This document shows positions 40,331 through 51,238 of a DNA stretch of 64,000 nucleotides, piece by piece; within the stretch, counting starts at the first letter, position 1; each line of letters starts with the position of its first letter. The position numbers and the translations under genes are program-made. Origin of the DNA: Verrucomicrobiia bacterium (GTDB lineage: Bacteria; Verrucomicrobiota; Verrucomicrobiia; Verrucomicrobiales; DEV007); NCBI GenBank assembly GCA_030425385.1, contig JAUIAH010000028.1:40605-104604 (forward strand). Direction: 5' to 3'. The notes beneath the pieces are model-generated. The model searched no databases, had not been told where the DNA came from, and worked only from the letters and a program-made list of their open reading frames with translations.

Positions 40331-42153
40331 TGACCGATTGGCGAATCTGCCTCGTTCGATGGCTGACCCAGACGTTTCCAGGTGGCAAATTCCTCGGCCC
40401 GTTTGTTCAGCCGTTCTCGAGTTTCCGGAGAAAGATCGAGATCCTCGATGAAGGCCTGGGCATCCTCGGGCTGTTTCCAAAGCATGCCTTCAAGGGCGTC
40501 GCGCATGGCTTGTTCACGCAGGTCGTCACCCTGGATCGACTGGCTGGCTTCCCAGGCGAAAGCAGGATCACCCAAGGCATAAAGCGAGGACAGTTCTCTC
40601 AGTCCCGCGTCGCGACTGGAGGAGTGCGGCTGTTCCTCTAACCATGCCATCGCCCCTTGGGCGTCCTGCCGAGACCACGCGTTGATCATGTTCTGATAGG
40701 ACAATTCGCGGGCCTCGCCCTCAGGTTGAGTCGCCACCCAAGCACCAGCAGCTTGAGGATCTTCCTTTGCCCAATCCACGACGATCGATTGCATGCCTCT
40801 GCCTTGGGCCAGCTCAAGCTCTGGCAACTGTTCAAGGACGGCGATGGCTTCAAGGGGTTCCATTTGCTTTCCGAGATCTCGGATCCACCTGTCCGCTGCA
40901 TTCTTAAGACGATCGGGGTAGCGCTCCAGGAGATCGATGACTTCTGCGGTTTCTAACTTTGCTAGAAAGGAGCCCGATAGATAGAAGTGCTCATTTCCAA
41001 CCTGCTCGAGGAGTGGCTCGACGTGCTCTCGAATCACACGAGCAGGTTCGTTGTGGAGCTCTTCAAGCAACCCTTTGATCGCATTGGGTTGCAAATCTTC
41101 ACCTAGTTCCATCGCAGCGGCGTGCGCACGATGCCAGTCCTTTCGAGCGAGCGCTTTAAAGGTGGCCTGATAGGCATCGGCTGGTTCACCACGATCAGCC
41201 AAGAGCTGTAGAGCGAGTTCCGATTGATCCGCCTCAACAAGCGCTGTGGCGGTATCCGAAACGAGTCGTTGCATGCTACTTATCGCCATCGCGTCTGGCG
41301 GGATCGCCTGCAGCCACTCTAACACACTTCCCGGATGGTTCTCGACGACGGAATTACAAATGCTTTGAATGACGCTGTTCCGCTCGTATTCCTCCATGAC
41401 ACGGTCGGAGTTCAGCAGGTAGTCGAAAGCCGCGAAGGGATCGTCCTTGGCCCAACTCTGGATCGCTTGGCGGTAAGGGCCATGGCCATTGAACTGCTTG
41501 GCCATCTCGAGGGATTCAGCTGGAGACGCGGCAGCCCAATTGCGAAAGAGCGTGGTGAATTGGTAGTCAGATTCGTCAAAGCCGAATTCCAAGGCCATTT
41601 CGACCGCCTTCTGAGGGGAATGCTTGGCACCACCATTGAGCACCGCAGCTTGTAGGCTCGCGTAGATGGGATCTGCCTTCAATGTCTCAATTGCCTCTAG
41701 CGCTGCCTCGAAGTCGATCTCTGCCCAGACAAGGCAAAGCTGACCCATCAATCGTTCTTTAATCTCAACTGGCAGACCATTGCAAATGGCCCACGCGGCG
41801 AGCGGGTCCTTCTCCACAGCCCTGCGAATCAAGGCCATCCTTAGATGGTTGCGATACGAAGAGTTGGAAAGATCTTCCAAGGCCTGCAATTCGGCAGCAA
41901 GATCTTGGGATGGAACGGCGAGGGCCAAAGCCAACGCGCGTAGTCTGGCGACTTCATCCACGGGTCCGTCTTCATTTAAAAGGTCTAACCATGCCGGATG
42001 CTGGGAGGATTCTGATCGCGTCAAGTCAAGCGTTCGACTAACAGGAGCACTTCTGGCTTGGCTGGAGGCGTGAGACGATGATAGGACCCGTTCTCCTACC
42101 CAACCGATGGCGACTCCCGCAACAATCACGATGATAGGGTTGCAAGCCCTCAT
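40327..42153 (-). CDS. Membrane-anchored helical-repeat protein
   Basis: 608 aa. An N-terminal anchor (NPIIVIVAGVAIGWVGERVL) is followed by roughly twenty helical units with a recurring W...DP..A pattern (WAEIDFEAALEAIETL, WAKDDPFAAFDYLL, WAKEDPQAAGAWVATQ). Such SEL1/HEAT-like exported repeats are common in Verrucomicrobiota and function is unknown. The start overlaps the upstream stop by ATGA, so it is coupled to the related gene before it. Confidence 0.8.
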   Translation of the reverse strand: MRACNPIIVIVAGVAIGWVGERVLSSSHASSQARSAPVSRTLDLTRSESSQHPAWLDLLNEDGPVDEVARLRALALALAVPSQDLAAELQALEDLSNSSYRNHLRMALIRRAVEKDPLAAWAICNGLPVEIKERLMGQLCLVWAEIDFEAALEAIETLKADPIYASLQAAVLNGGAKHSPQKAVEMALEFGFDESDYQFTTLFRNWAAASPAESLEMAKQFNGHGPYRQAIQSWAKDDPFAAFDYLLNSDRVMEEYERNSVIQSICNSVVENHPGSVLEWLQAIPPDAMAISSMQRLVSDTATALVEADQSELALQLLADRGEPADAYQATFKALARKDWHRAHAAAMELGEDLQPNAIKGLLEELHNEPARVIREHVEPLLEQVGNEHFYLSGSFLAKLETAEVIDLLERYPDRLKNAADRWIRDLGKQMEPLEAIAVLEQLPELELAQGRGMQSIVVDWAKEDPQAAGAWVATQPEGEARELSYQNMINAWSRQDAQGAMAWLEEQPHSSSRDAGLRELSSLYALGDPAFAWEASQSIQGDDLREQAMRDALEGMLWKQPEDAQAFIEDLDLSPETRERLNKRAEEFATWKRLGQPSNEADSPIGH

Positions 42154-43941
42154 GGTTGGCCTCCTTCTGCATTGATGAGGTCTTCACGGATGTGATCGGA
42201 AACAGGCAGTGCCCACAACATGGTTTCAGCAGCCTCCGCATCGATCTTCTTCCATCGGGTGAAGACTTTCCGCAATTGCGATTCCCGCTGACCTTCGTCA
42301 CCGACTGTTTGCGACCAAAGCATCGCCGCTTCGTAGTCTGGACGTCCGCGATCGATCAGATGATCCACGAGCTGGTCAATGGTCCGGTCTTTCACGGAGC
42401 CGTCTTCCAAGGTGCTGATCCACCGAGAAGCCTCCACCGAGTCCGTCTTGAGCCACTCCTCAGCAACTCTTGGGATGAGAGTGTCGGCTTCAGAAATGAC
42501 ACCCTGGTCGATCTGCTCGCTCACCCACCGGAGAGCCTCGGCCGGAGCCCCTTGAACGGCCCCATTGAGTTTCGACAACCCATTGTTAGGAAGTTGCTCT
42601 AACAGAGAAATGAGCTCCGTATCTCGCTGATCCCCATGGAGCCAGGCCTTGGTGGCTTGGTGAAGGAGATCATCTTTCGGATGAAAGTCATCGGGCCCGA
42701 TCCGAGGCGGGAAGGCTGCCGCCATGCGCAGCGCCTTCTCGGGATCGTCCTTAGCCAGTTTGACCACGGCCTGCCTGTATTCCGTTCCGAGATCACTACC
42801 GTGGGAATAGCCCCCACTCGAGCCGTTCTTGCGTCTGGTGCGGGTGACCGCTCTCGGGTTAGGCAGAGCCATTTCCAAGCCTATCTCTGACATCATGGTT
42901 AACTGGGATTCGGAATCGGCAAATGGCATCGCGTTGAAGGCTTCCGTGATCGACGCCTGTCGTTCTGTAGGATCCTCCAAGCCCTGAGCCCAGCGCATGG
43001 CGGCTTCTGGATCACGTTTGGCTTTCTCCTTTGCTAGCATCTTCATAAGGTCATAGCGCGACTTCGAATTCGGCATGGCTTCGATGTGTCGGGCTGCATC
43101 CTCCGGGTCCTCTGAAATCAAATCGGGCAGAATCTGGCGGAGAGCGGCGAGCCGTCGGGTCGTGTCTTCCTCATGCTGTGCTCGTGCGAGAGCCTCATCA
43201 CGGTTATCCCTGCTCAGGCCCTCATAGAGCGCGTCAAAGGCAAGTTGGCGTCGATTACCCGTCAACGAGAGAGCATAGCGATGGGCGGCATCATAGTCGT
43301 CAACGCCCCAAGCTCGAAAAACACTTCGCATGACATTGCGATTGTCAGGATAGCGCTTCATGATACTCACAGCCGCATTGAGATCCTGACGGATGATTTC
43401 ATCGACTACACGGTGGATGAGATTATCTGGATCTTTCTCTGCCTCAGCAAGAGCACTGGGCCAGTCGTCTTGAGCCCACACCTGAAGGCACCAGCCCTCG
43501 TAGTCTCTCGTGCTCCATTCATCGCTGGTGCGCAAGGCGGACAACGCCCTTTGAGGCTCCAAAGCGACCCAGCGCGCCAGTGCGAGCCTCACTGAATACG
43601 AAAACCACGGGTTCCATTTCACCGTTTCCCACTTTCTGCTGAGACGACAATCCTTCTAACAGAGCTCTCGATTCTTCAGCGTTCGCCGCCTCGGTGAAGC
43701 GGGCAACGAGTCGGAACTGCAGAGTGTCTGAGGATGCCAAGATCTCGTCTAGGGTTGGACGAGGAAGTGGGCTTGCTACCGTTTCGTCAGAGGGCTCATT
43801 CGCGATCCCCTCATGCGAAGGCGGGGCAGGGTCCGTACGGTCCGCGTGAGTATGATGTGCCCAATGAGAGAGAATCGCCCCAACTGAGATTGAGAGAATC
43901 CCTAAAACGATCGGTATGCCTATCGACGCCCCTCCTCGCAT
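42150..43941 (-). pseudogene. Helical-repeat gene split by a +1 frameshift
   Basis: One reading frame (43941 down to 43519) gives an anchor and linker ending in LLEGLSSQQK and then runs out of pattern. A frame one base further (from about 43650 to 42150) continues RKWETVKWNPWFSYSVRLAL and the W...DP..A repeats for some 490 residues. Joined at about 43640 they make a protein parallel to the 608-aa neighbour. Either a real mutation, an assembly error or +1 frameshifting. Overlaps the next gene by ATGA. Confidence 0.7.
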
Positions 43942-44124
43942 CCTCTGATTCTATCCGGGGCACTTGGGATGAACAGAGATTTCCGCATGGCTGTGGGATT
44001 GTTTGTGGAGTATGCACGGGAAAAGGTCGTGGGAGGTCGGTCCTGGAAACTATAGAAATCTGCATCAATCTTCCAAGCACTCCTCATTCTAACTGGCATT
44101 GCTTGTTGTGAGAGGAGGCAATAC

Positions 44125-44769
44125 GTGGGAGCCCTGAGCCCGGTGCTCGGCATTTCCGAATTTCCCGCTCGACAGCGGGAGCTTGTTGGCTATTTCAAGT
44201 CAATGTCGGATACGAACCAAGACGCTGCTTCATCGAACACGATGGAGGTGCTCTTGCGGCCAGACGACATCGCCCACAAGATGCGGCGCCTGGCTCTGCA
44301 GATCTTGGAGCGGCATGCCAAAGCACCGCTACGATTCATCGGCATCCACACGCGCGGAGTCATCATCGGCGAACGCGTGCGCGAGCTTCTCCGCGAGGAT
44401 TTGGGCGAGATTCCCTACGGCACGCTCGATATTTCCCTTTACCGCGATGATCTCGACAACATGGGAGCCATGCCTTCGTTAAAGGGAACGGACATTCCTT
44501 TCTCCGTGGAAGGTGCCCATATCATCCTCTTCGACGATGTCCTCTTCACCGGACGCACCATCAAGGCGGCCATTGATGCCCTCACCGATTACGGACGCCC
44601 ACAACTGATCGAGCTGGCGGTGCTCATCGATCGAGGCAATCGCGAACTCCCCATCGCCCCTAATTACGTGGGGCTCACCGTCCCCACGGACAAACACGAC
44701 TACATTCGGGTGCGTTTGCGAGAGCACGATGGCGAAGACGGCATCTACCAGACCAAGAAACCTGACTAA
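44125..44769 (+). CDS. pyrR: PyrR bifunctional regulator / uracil phosphoribosyltransferase
   Basis: 214 aa from the GTG at 44125, preferred because AGGAGG lies six bases upstream. The ATG at 44203 lacks such a site but would give a more usual length. Core: FIGIHTRGVIIGERV, DISLYRDDLD and the PRPP loop ILFDDVLFTGRTIKAA. PyrR binds pyr mRNA in the presence of UMP to attenuate transcription, and in some species makes UMP from uracil. First gene of pyrRBCF. A hairpin TCCCGCT/AGCGGGA (about 44163-44180) lies between the two possible starts. Confidence 0.9.
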   Translation: MGALSPVLGISEFPARQRELVGYFKSMSDTNQDAASSNTMEVLLRPDDIAHKMRRLALQILERHAKAPLRFIGIHTRGVIIGERVRELLREDLGEIPYGTLDISLYRDDLDNMGAMPSLKGTDIPFSVEGAHIILFDDVLFTGRTIKAAIDALTDYGRPQLIELAVLIDRGNRELPIAPNYVGLTVPTDKHDYIRVRLREHDGEDGIYQTKKPD

Positions 44770-44779
44770 CGCTACGTTT

Positions 44780-45703
44780 ATGGAACCTCGCAAAGACCTT
44801 CTCGATATCGCCTCCCTCAATTTGGAAGAGATCGAGTTTGTCTTGAAGACAGCCGGGCCTTTCAAAGAACTCTTTCGCAAGTCCATCAAGAAAGTGCCCC
44901 CCTTGCGAGGCAAGACGGTCCTGACACTCTTCTACGAGCCCTCCACGCGCACGCGCTCCTCTTTTGAGATCGCCGCCAAGCGGGTCTCCGCGGACGTGAC
45001 AAACTTTACGGTGGGCAGTTCCTCCGTGGTGAAAGGAGAATCCGTGCTCGATACCATCGATACCCTGCAGGCGATGAAATGCGACTACATCGTCGTGCGT
45101 CATCAGGCTGCGGGTGTTCCTAACATGATCGCGAAGCATACCAAGGCTTCCGTGGTCAATGCTGGGGATGGCTTTCACGCGCATCCCACCCAGGCCCTGC
45201 TCGATGCCTTCACTCTGCGAGAGACCTTTGGAGATCTTGAGAACAAGAAGATCCTCATCGTTGGCGACATCCTCCATTCCCGCGTGGCCCGTTCGGTCGG
45301 ACGCATCTGTGAGAAGCTGGGCATGAAGATCGGTGTGTTAGGCCCGGGATCCCTCATTCCCCGGCATCGCCCAGCGTTCATGCGCACCTTCTCCAGTTAC
45401 GACGAGGCGCTCGATTGGAAACCGGACACCATCTATCTCCTGCGGGTGCAATTGGAACGGCAGAAGGATCAGTTCTTCCCGAGCCTCAACGAGTACCACA
45501 ATGTTTACGGACTCACGGACGAGCGCTTCCGCCGCATCGAGGGGGAGGGCACGTGGGTGATGCATCCTGGCCCCGTCAATCGCGGCGTGGAACTGGGAGA
45601 CGCCGTCATGAATTACGAGCGCACGCTCATCAATCAGCAAGTCGAGAACGGGATCGCCGTGCGCATGGCGGTGCTTTATTGGCTCAAACCGCAAACCGAC
45701 TGA
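44780..45703 (+). CDS. pyrB: Aspartate carbamoyltransferase catalytic subunit
   Basis: 307 aa from the ATG at 44780, ten bases after pyrR. Carbamoyl-phosphate loop FYEPSTRTRSSFE, then HPTQALLDAF, MHPGPVNRG near the end. First committed step of pyrimidine synthesis. No pyrI is adjacent. Operon with pyrR and pyrC. Confidence 0.97.
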   Translation: MEPRKDLLDIASLNLEEIEFVLKTAGPFKELFRKSIKKVPPLRGKTVLTLFYEPSTRTRSSFEIAAKRVSADVTNFTVGSSSVVKGESVLDTIDTLQAMKCDYIVVRHQAAGVPNMIAKHTKASVVNAGDGFHAHPTQALLDAFTLRETFGDLENKKILIVGDILHSRVARSVGRICEKLGMKIGVLGPGSLIPRHRPAFMRTFSSYDEALDWKPDTIYLLRVQLERQKDQFFPSLNEYHNVYGLTDERFRRIEGEGTWVMHPGPVNRGVELGDAVMNYERTLINQQVENGIAVRMAVLYWLKPQTD

Positions 45704-45708
45704 CTCCC

Positions 45709-47007
45709 ATGGACGCCTTCATTCTCCGCAACGGCCAACTCGCCCAAGAAGACAGCCCCGACCTCACCGAGACCGATCTCTTCATTGAGTCCGGCAAGCT
45801 GAAAGCGATTGGGCCGCAGTTGCCCGCGGTCGATGGCGTTCCCGAATTCGATGTCACGGGGCGGGTGTTGCTCCCGGGGCTCTTCGACGTGCATGTGCAT
45901 CTGCGAGAGCCAGGACGCGAGGACAAGGAAACCATCAAGACGGGTTCCGAGGCCGCCATCAATGGCGGCGTGACTGGCATTGTCGCCATGCCAAATTGCA
46001 CCCCCGCCATTGATAGTGGGGGCATGGTGCAGTCCGTCCTCGACATCGCCTCACGCGACGCCCGCATTCCTGTCTACACGACTGGATGCATCACCAAAGG
46101 GCGATTAGGGAAAGAGTTAGCCAATATCGGTGGGATGCACGCTCGTGGTGCCGTGATGATCACGGATGACGGGGACCCCGTGGGCAATCACCAGATTCTC
46201 CGTCGCGCCATGGAGTATGCACGCGAGTTTGGCCTCATCGTGGCGAGCCACTGCGAGGTGAAAGAACTCTCTGGCGTGGGTGCCATGAACGAAGGGGAAG
46301 TATCCTACCGCCTCGGCATCCCTGGCATCCCAGCTGAAAGTGAAGAAATCTGCATCAGTCGCGACATCCGTTTGGCGCATCTGACAGGGGCCCACGTTCA
46401 CATTCAACACGTCACTTCTGGCGAAGGCATGCGCATCATTGAACGCTTCAAAGAGGACGGCATACACGTCACCTGCGAGGTATCCCCCCACCATCTCATC
46501 TTCAATGAAACGCACATCCAGGACTATGACACCCACTACAAGATGAATCCGCCGCTGCGTCGACCGGAAGACAATGCCATCTTGTTAGACGGACTCAAGC
46601 GCGGGATCTTCGATGTCATCGCCACGGATCACGCCCCACATACAGACTTCGAGAAACAGCTCGATTTCGGGAGTGCCCCCTTCGGCATCACCGGCCTGGA
46701 AACAGCCTTACCTTCCCTCTATCAAGAATTCATCAAGCCTGGTCACTTCGGATGGGATCTCTTGGTAAAACGCTATTCCGCCGAGCCTCGCCGTCTCTTG
46801 GGTCACGACCCCGTCGTCTTCAAGGAAGGATCCCCTGTCAATCTCACCATCTTTCATCCTGACAAAGAGACGCACTTCACGACCAGCTTCATGCAGTCCA
46901 AGAGCAAGAACACGCCTTTCTTAGATCAGCATGTGCAGGGCCACGTTGAGATGGTTGTGCTTGATGATGCCATCTTGTTAGATCGACTCACAGCCAACGC
47001 CTCATGA
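45709..47007 (+). CDS. pyrC: Dihydroorotase
   Basis: 432 aa from the ATG at 45709, five bases after pyrB. Metal motif DVHVHLREPG, HIQHVTSGEG and ATDHAPH identify a class I dihydroorotase. Cyclises carbamoyl-aspartate. The stop overlaps the pyrF start (ATGA). A longer frame upstream only reads through pyrB and is discarded. Confidence 0.96.
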   Translation: MDAFILRNGQLAQEDSPDLTETDLFIESGKLKAIGPQLPAVDGVPEFDVTGRVLLPGLFDVHVHLREPGREDKETIKTGSEAAINGGVTGIVAMPNCTPAIDSGGMVQSVLDIASRDARIPVYTTGCITKGRLGKELANIGGMHARGAVMITDDGDPVGNHQILRRAMEYAREFGLIVASHCEVKELSGVGAMNEGEVSYRLGIPGIPAESEEICISRDIRLAHLTGAHVHIQHVTSGEGMRIIERFKEDGIHVTCEVSPHHLIFNETHIQDYDTHYKMNPPLRRPEDNAILLDGLKRGIFDVIATDHAPHTDFEKQLDFGSAPFGITGLETALPSLYQEFIKPGHFGWDLLVKRYSAEPRRLLGHDPVVFKEGSPVNLTIFHPDKETHFTTSFMQSKSKNTPFLDQHVQGHVEMVVLDDAILLDRLTANAS

Positions 47008-47768
47008 CCTACGCCGACCGCCAGAACGCACGTATCCAGCAAGCACAGTCCCATCTCTGTGTCGGGCTCGATCCTCGCCCCGAGCGCATTCCTGGTGGAG
47101 ACATTGAGGGTTTTGTCAGGCAAGTAATGGAAGAAACAGCTCCTTACGCCGCCGCGTTCAAGCCCAACATGGCCTACTTTGAAGCGCAGGGCTCAGCCGG
47201 ACTCGCCATCCTTGAGCGCGTTCTCGCAGACCGGCCCCGCGAGATTCCCATCATCCTGGATGCCAAGCGCAGCGACATTGGCGAAACACAGAAATACTAT
47301 GCCAAGGCCTGTTTCGAGCACTTGGACGTCGAGGCAGTCACCCTCAATCCTTTCCTTGGCTACGATTCGCTCGAACCTTTCCTCGCCTACGAAGGGCGCG
47401 GCATCTTCATTCTCACCATCACATCCAATCCAGGATCCCAAGACGTCCAACGTCAGCCTTGCGGGGACGGCCAGGTCTATCAGAAGATCCAAGAGATGGC
47501 CCTGCGCGCACCGCAAGGGTCCACCGGCATGGTCGTGGGACTTACCAATGCTGAGCCTACCGTGCTAGAGACGCTCGCCGACTTGCCTCTCCTTCTCCCG
47601 GGGCTTGGCGCTCAGGGAGGCGATCTTAAAGCCCTCGCCGAACAGAAACGCCGCGCCCCGATCGTCGTCAATGTCAGCCGAGGCATCCTCTTCGCCGACG
47701 ACGACCGCTCCTTCGCGCAGCGCGCTCAAGACTATCAGAATCAAATCAACGCCGTCCTCCATCCCTAA
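47004..47768 (+). CDS. pyrF: Orotidine 5'-phosphate decarboxylase, type 2
   Basis: 254 aa. CVGLDPRPERIP and the active-site IILDAKRSDIGET are of the PyrF type 2 subfamily. Converts OMP to UMP. Coupled to pyrC by an ATGA overlap. guaB follows after 27 bp. Confidence 0.96.
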   Translation: MTYADRQNARIQQAQSHLCVGLDPRPERIPGGDIEGFVRQVMEETAPYAAAFKPNMAYFEAQGSAGLAILERVLADRPREIPIILDAKRSDIGETQKYYAKACFEHLDVEAVTLNPFLGYDSLEPFLAYEGRGIFILTITSNPGSQDVQRQPCGDGQVYQKIQEMALRAPQGSTGMVVGLTNAEPTVLETLADLPLLLPGLGAQGGDLKALAEQKRRAPIVVNVSRGILFADDDRSFAQRAQDYQNQINAVLHP

Positions 47769-47795
47769 CACCAGTCGCTACCACCCCCCTTCATC

Positions 47796-49259
47796 ATGAA
47801 TTCCGATATTCCCTTAGGCCTCAGTTTCGATGACGTCCTCGTCTTGCCCGGACTCAGTGAGATCTTGCCAGGGGAGGCTGACATTTCCACCCAACTCACG
47901 GCCAAGATCCCTCTCAATATTCCCATCGTGTCCTCCGCCATGGACACGGTGACGGAGCCCGAGTTGGCCATTGCGTTAGCACGCGAGGGCGGCATCGGCG
48001 TCATTCACCGCAACAACAAGGTGGATGATCAGGCCGAGCAAGTGGCCCGTGTGAAGCGTTCGGAGAATGCAGTCATCTACGACCCGCTCACGGTGAAGGC
48101 AGACCTTCCCATGGATGCTCTCCAACAGGTCATGGACACTCACGGAGTTTCCGGCTTTCCCGTCGTCGATGCAGACGGCCGCCTCGAAGGGATGGTGACA
48201 AGTCGTGACATGTGGAATATCTCTGACGAAACCACACGCGTGGCGGAAATCATGACACCACGCGAACGCCTCATCACCGGCCAATCAAATACGGATTTGG
48301 AAGAGGCCCTGCGCATCCTCGCCAAGGGGCGCATTGAGAAGCTTCCTTTGATCGATGGCGATGGCAAGCTCACAGGGCTCATCACGCGTCAGGATATTGA
48401 GAAGCGGCACATGTTTGGCAATGCTAGCAAAGACCCTCAAGGGCGCCTTCGCGTCGGTGGTGCCATTGGCGTGGGACCGGATTGGGAAGACCGCGCGAAA
48501 GCGCTCGTCCAGGCCGGGGCCGATGGCCTCTTTATCGATGCCGCCACGGGCCACACCAGCCGTGTCATGGATCTCGTGGAGAAATTGAAATCCACCCACG
48601 GGAATGCCATCGCGGTCGTCGCTGGCAATGTTGTCACCGAGCAAGGGGCCAAAGACCTCGTCAGCGCCGGGGCAGATGCGGTGAAGATTGGCGTGGGACC
48701 CGGCTCGATCTGTACCACGCGCGTCATTTCTGGCGTGGGCATGCCTCAGTTCAGCGCGGTGCGCGACGTCTCCCGCTATTGCCGCGAACACGGAGTCGTC
48801 ACCATCGCCGATGGTGGCATCCGCTACTCGGGCGATATCGTGAAAGCGTTAGCAGCCGGCGCCGATTGCGTCATGTTAGGATCGCTGCTCGCTGGCACCA
48901 AGGAAAGCCCCGGGGCCATGGTGAACTGGCAAGGACGTCGCTTCAAAGAATATCGTGGCATGGGCTCTCTCAAAGCCATGCGCAAAGGATCAGGTGACCG
49001 CTATGGGCAGAATGCCAGCGGCAAGCTCGTTGCTGAAGGCGTGGAAGCCCGCGTTCCCTACAAAGGCCCCTTGTCTGAAATGGTCTACCAACTCCTCGGT
49101 GGACTCCGATCCGGCATGGGCTACGTGGGCGCCCACAACCTCCCTGAGTTACGGGAAAAGGCGCAATTCGTTCGGATCACCGCAGGTGGGCTGCGCGAAA
49201 GCCATCCTCACGACATCACCATCACCGAGGAGCCGGTCAACTATCAGAGCCCCAAGTAG
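47796..49259 (+). CDS. guaB: IMP dehydrogenase
   Basis: 487 aa with barrel, two CBS domains (about 95-205) and the catalytic loop [11 protein letters not shown] containing the active Cys. [10 protein letters not shown] and the flap motif are present. Oxidises IMP to XMP for GTP synthesis. Placed directly after pyrF, so purine and pyrimidine genes probably share a transcript. Confidence 0.97.
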   Translation: MNSDIPLGLSFDDVLVLPGLSEILPGEADISTQLTAKIPLNIPIVSSAMDTVTEPELAIALAREGGIGVIHRNNKVDDQAEQVARVKRSENAVIYDPLTVKADLPMDALQQVMDTHGVSGFPVVDADGRLEGMVTSRDMWNISDETTRVAEIMTPRERLITGQSNTDLEEALRILAKGRIEKLPLIDGDGKLTGLITRQDIEKRHMFGNASKDPQGRLRVGGAIGVGPDWEDRAKALVQAGADGLFIDAATGHTSRVMDLVEKLKSTHGNAIAVVAGNVVTEQGAKDLVSAGADAVKIGVGPGSICTTRVISGVGMPQFSAVRDVSRYCREHGVVTIADGGIRYSGDIVKALAAGADCVMLGSLLAGTKESPGAMVNWQGRRFKEYRGMGSLKAMRKGSGDRYGQNASGKLVAEGVEARVPYKGPLSEMVYQLLGGLRSGMGYVGAHNLPELREKAQFVRITAGGLRESHPHDITITEEPVNYQSPK

Positions 49260-49273
49260 CTCTAGCAGGCACG

Positions 49274-49618
49274 CTAACGCTTCATTCCTATCCGCTCGCG
49301 ACACTCCGCAATCTCGCGGATGGTCATGCTGATACTCCAAGCAAGTGCCCCTAGCAACGCCACGATCACCGCAAAGGGAAAAGCAAAGCCCACCCCTGCA
49401 CGCATCATGTAAAGGCGTCGCACCACGCGCGACATGCCGCTCACCTCCTCTCGTAAGGCCAGGATACGCGCCTGAATCTCGCCTTCACCAGGCAATAAGA
49501 TTAGGCAGGCCAGGAATAAAACGAGCACGACCAGCAACCCCTGCGCCGTCAGCCAGACGAACAACGAACGGAGATTGGCCGATGATTTCGACTTTGAATG
49601 AACAGCAACTTCCCTCAT
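49274..49618 (-). CDS. Small two-helix membrane protein
   Basis: 114 aa. Two hydrophobic helices (WLTAQGLLVVLVLFLACLIL and FAFPFAVIVALLGALAWSIS) separated by a charged, probably coiled segment. No family recognised. Convergent with guaB. Confidence 0.6.
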   Translation of the reverse strand: MREVAVHSKSKSSANLRSLFVWLTAQGLLVVLVLFLACLILLPGEGEIQARILALREEVSGMSRVVRRLYMMRAGVGFAFPFAVIVALLGALAWSISMTIREIAECRERIGMKR

Positions 49619-49654
49619 GAGACAATTCTAGGGAAAGGAAGCCGCCCAGCGCAA

Positions 49655-51112
49655 TCACGAATCGAGGATGCCGTGCACCACCTTGGCTTCTTCCACCCCC
49701 GTCAGCTTCTGATCCAGTCCCTGAAACGGGAAAGTCAGCCTTTCGTGATCGATTCCTAACTGATGCAACATGGTGGCGTGTAGATCACGCACAGACACGG
49801 GATTCTCCGCCACATTGTAGCTGAAATCGTCGGTTTGCCCGTAGGACAGCCCCCCTTGGATACCCCCACCGGCCGCCCACGCCGTGAAACAGCGAGGGTG
49901 ATGATCCCGCCCGTAATCCGACCGCTCCAATTTCCCCTGACAATAAACCGTCCGGCCAAACTCACCCGCAAAGACAATCATAGTGTCCTCCAGCAACCCT
50001 CGCTGCTTGAGATCTCGGATCAATGCCGCCGAAGGCTGGTCCACATCATAACACTGCCCCGGCAACTGTTGCGGTAGAATGCTATGATGATCCCACCCAC
50101 GATGAAAGACCTGCACGAACCGTACCCCGCGCTCGACCATGCGACGCGCCAAGAGACAATTGCGCGCAAACGATCCCGGCTTCTCTACCTCTGGACCGTA
50201 GAGATCCAAAGTAGACCTCTTTTCCCCTGACACATCCGTTAATTCGGGCACCGACGCCTGCATGCGGAACGCCATCTCCTGCTGGGCAATGGTCGTTTGG
50301 ATCTCCGCATCACCGATCTCTTGGTAGTGCTTCCGATTCACCGTCCCGACCGCATCAAGCATGCGACGGCGCACGCGCTCATCCACTCCTTGTGGGTTTG
50401 ATAGGAACAAGACGGGATCGCCGGATGTCTGGAAAGCCACGCCCTGATGCTTCGAAGGAAGGAATCCACTCCCCCACAACCGACTGTAAAGCGCCTGCGT
50501 GTTCCGCGTGCCTCCCGTCCAGAAAGCGGAATTCAAGACCACGAAGTCTGGCAGATCACGATTCATCGATCCTAACCCATAACTTAACCATGCGCCCATG
50601 CTTGCATTACCCGGTATTTCCGAGCCGGTGCAGATGAATGTCTTCCCGGGATCGTGATTGATCGCATTCGTATGCATCGACTTGATGAGGCACAAATCGT
50701 CCGCCACCTCGGATAGGTGCGGCAACAACTCGCTCATCCACAGCCCGGATTTCCCCGATGGACGAAAGCAAAACATCGTCGGCGCCACCAGTTGGGTACG
50801 CCCCCGGGTCATCGCTGTGACCCGTTGCCCTTGACTAATACTCGGGGGCAAGGGCTCGCGGAAACGCTTCTCCAGATCCGGCTTGTAATCAAAGAGATCC
50901 AACTGACTCGGTGCGCCCGCCATGAACAGAAAGATCACTCGGCTCGCCCGCGGCTTGGGTTGCCCCAGCGCACGGGCCAGACTGTTCTGGGGCAGAAGCG
51001 ATCCCAAGACGGGGACGCCTAAACCCATGCCCGAAGTCTTGAGAAACTGACGCCTCGCCAGCCTTCTATTTGCCTCGAAACGGAGATCGTGAATCTGGGG
51101 CATCGATGCCAT
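49655..51112 (-). CDS. Tat-exported DUF1501 (sulfatase-fold) protein
   Basis: 485 aa. Twin-arginine leader [35 protein letters not shown] and [15 protein letters not shown] are typical of the DUF1501 family abundant in planctomycetes and verrucomicrobia. Usually next to a DUF1549/DUF1553 cytochrome-like partner, which is absent here. Exact substrate unknown. Confidence 0.9.
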   Translation of the reverse strand: MASMPQIHDLRFEANRRLARRQFLKTSGMGLGVPVLGSLLPQNSLARALGQPKPRASRVIFLFMAGAPSQLDLFDYKPDLEKRFREPLPPSISQGQRVTAMTRGRTQLVAPTMFCFRPSGKSGLWMSELLPHLSEVADDLCLIKSMHTNAINHDPGKTFICTGSEIPGNASMGAWLSYGLGSMNRDLPDFVVLNSAFWTGGTRNTQALYSRLWGSGFLPSKHQGVAFQTSGDPVLFLSNPQGVDERVRRRMLDAVGTVNRKHYQEIGDAEIQTTIAQQEMAFRMQASVPELTDVSGEKRSTLDLYGPEVEKPGSFARNCLLARRMVERGVRFVQVFHRGWDHHSILPQQLPGQCYDVDQPSAALIRDLKQRGLLEDTMIVFAGEFGRTVYCQGKLERSDYGRDHHPRCFTAWAAGGGIQGGLSYGQTDDFSYNVAENPVSVRDLHATMLHQLGIDHERLTFPFQGLDQKLTGVEEAKVVHGILDS

Positions 51113-51238
51113 GCCCCAAGCCTACGCAAGCCGCCCCCCGATGTCACGAGGCGAATGCAGAAGGATCAAGCCTTCCACAAACGCCCCAACACCAGGCCGG
51201 GCGCTGCTGGTTAGTGGGTCCGTCAGGACCTCACATCC

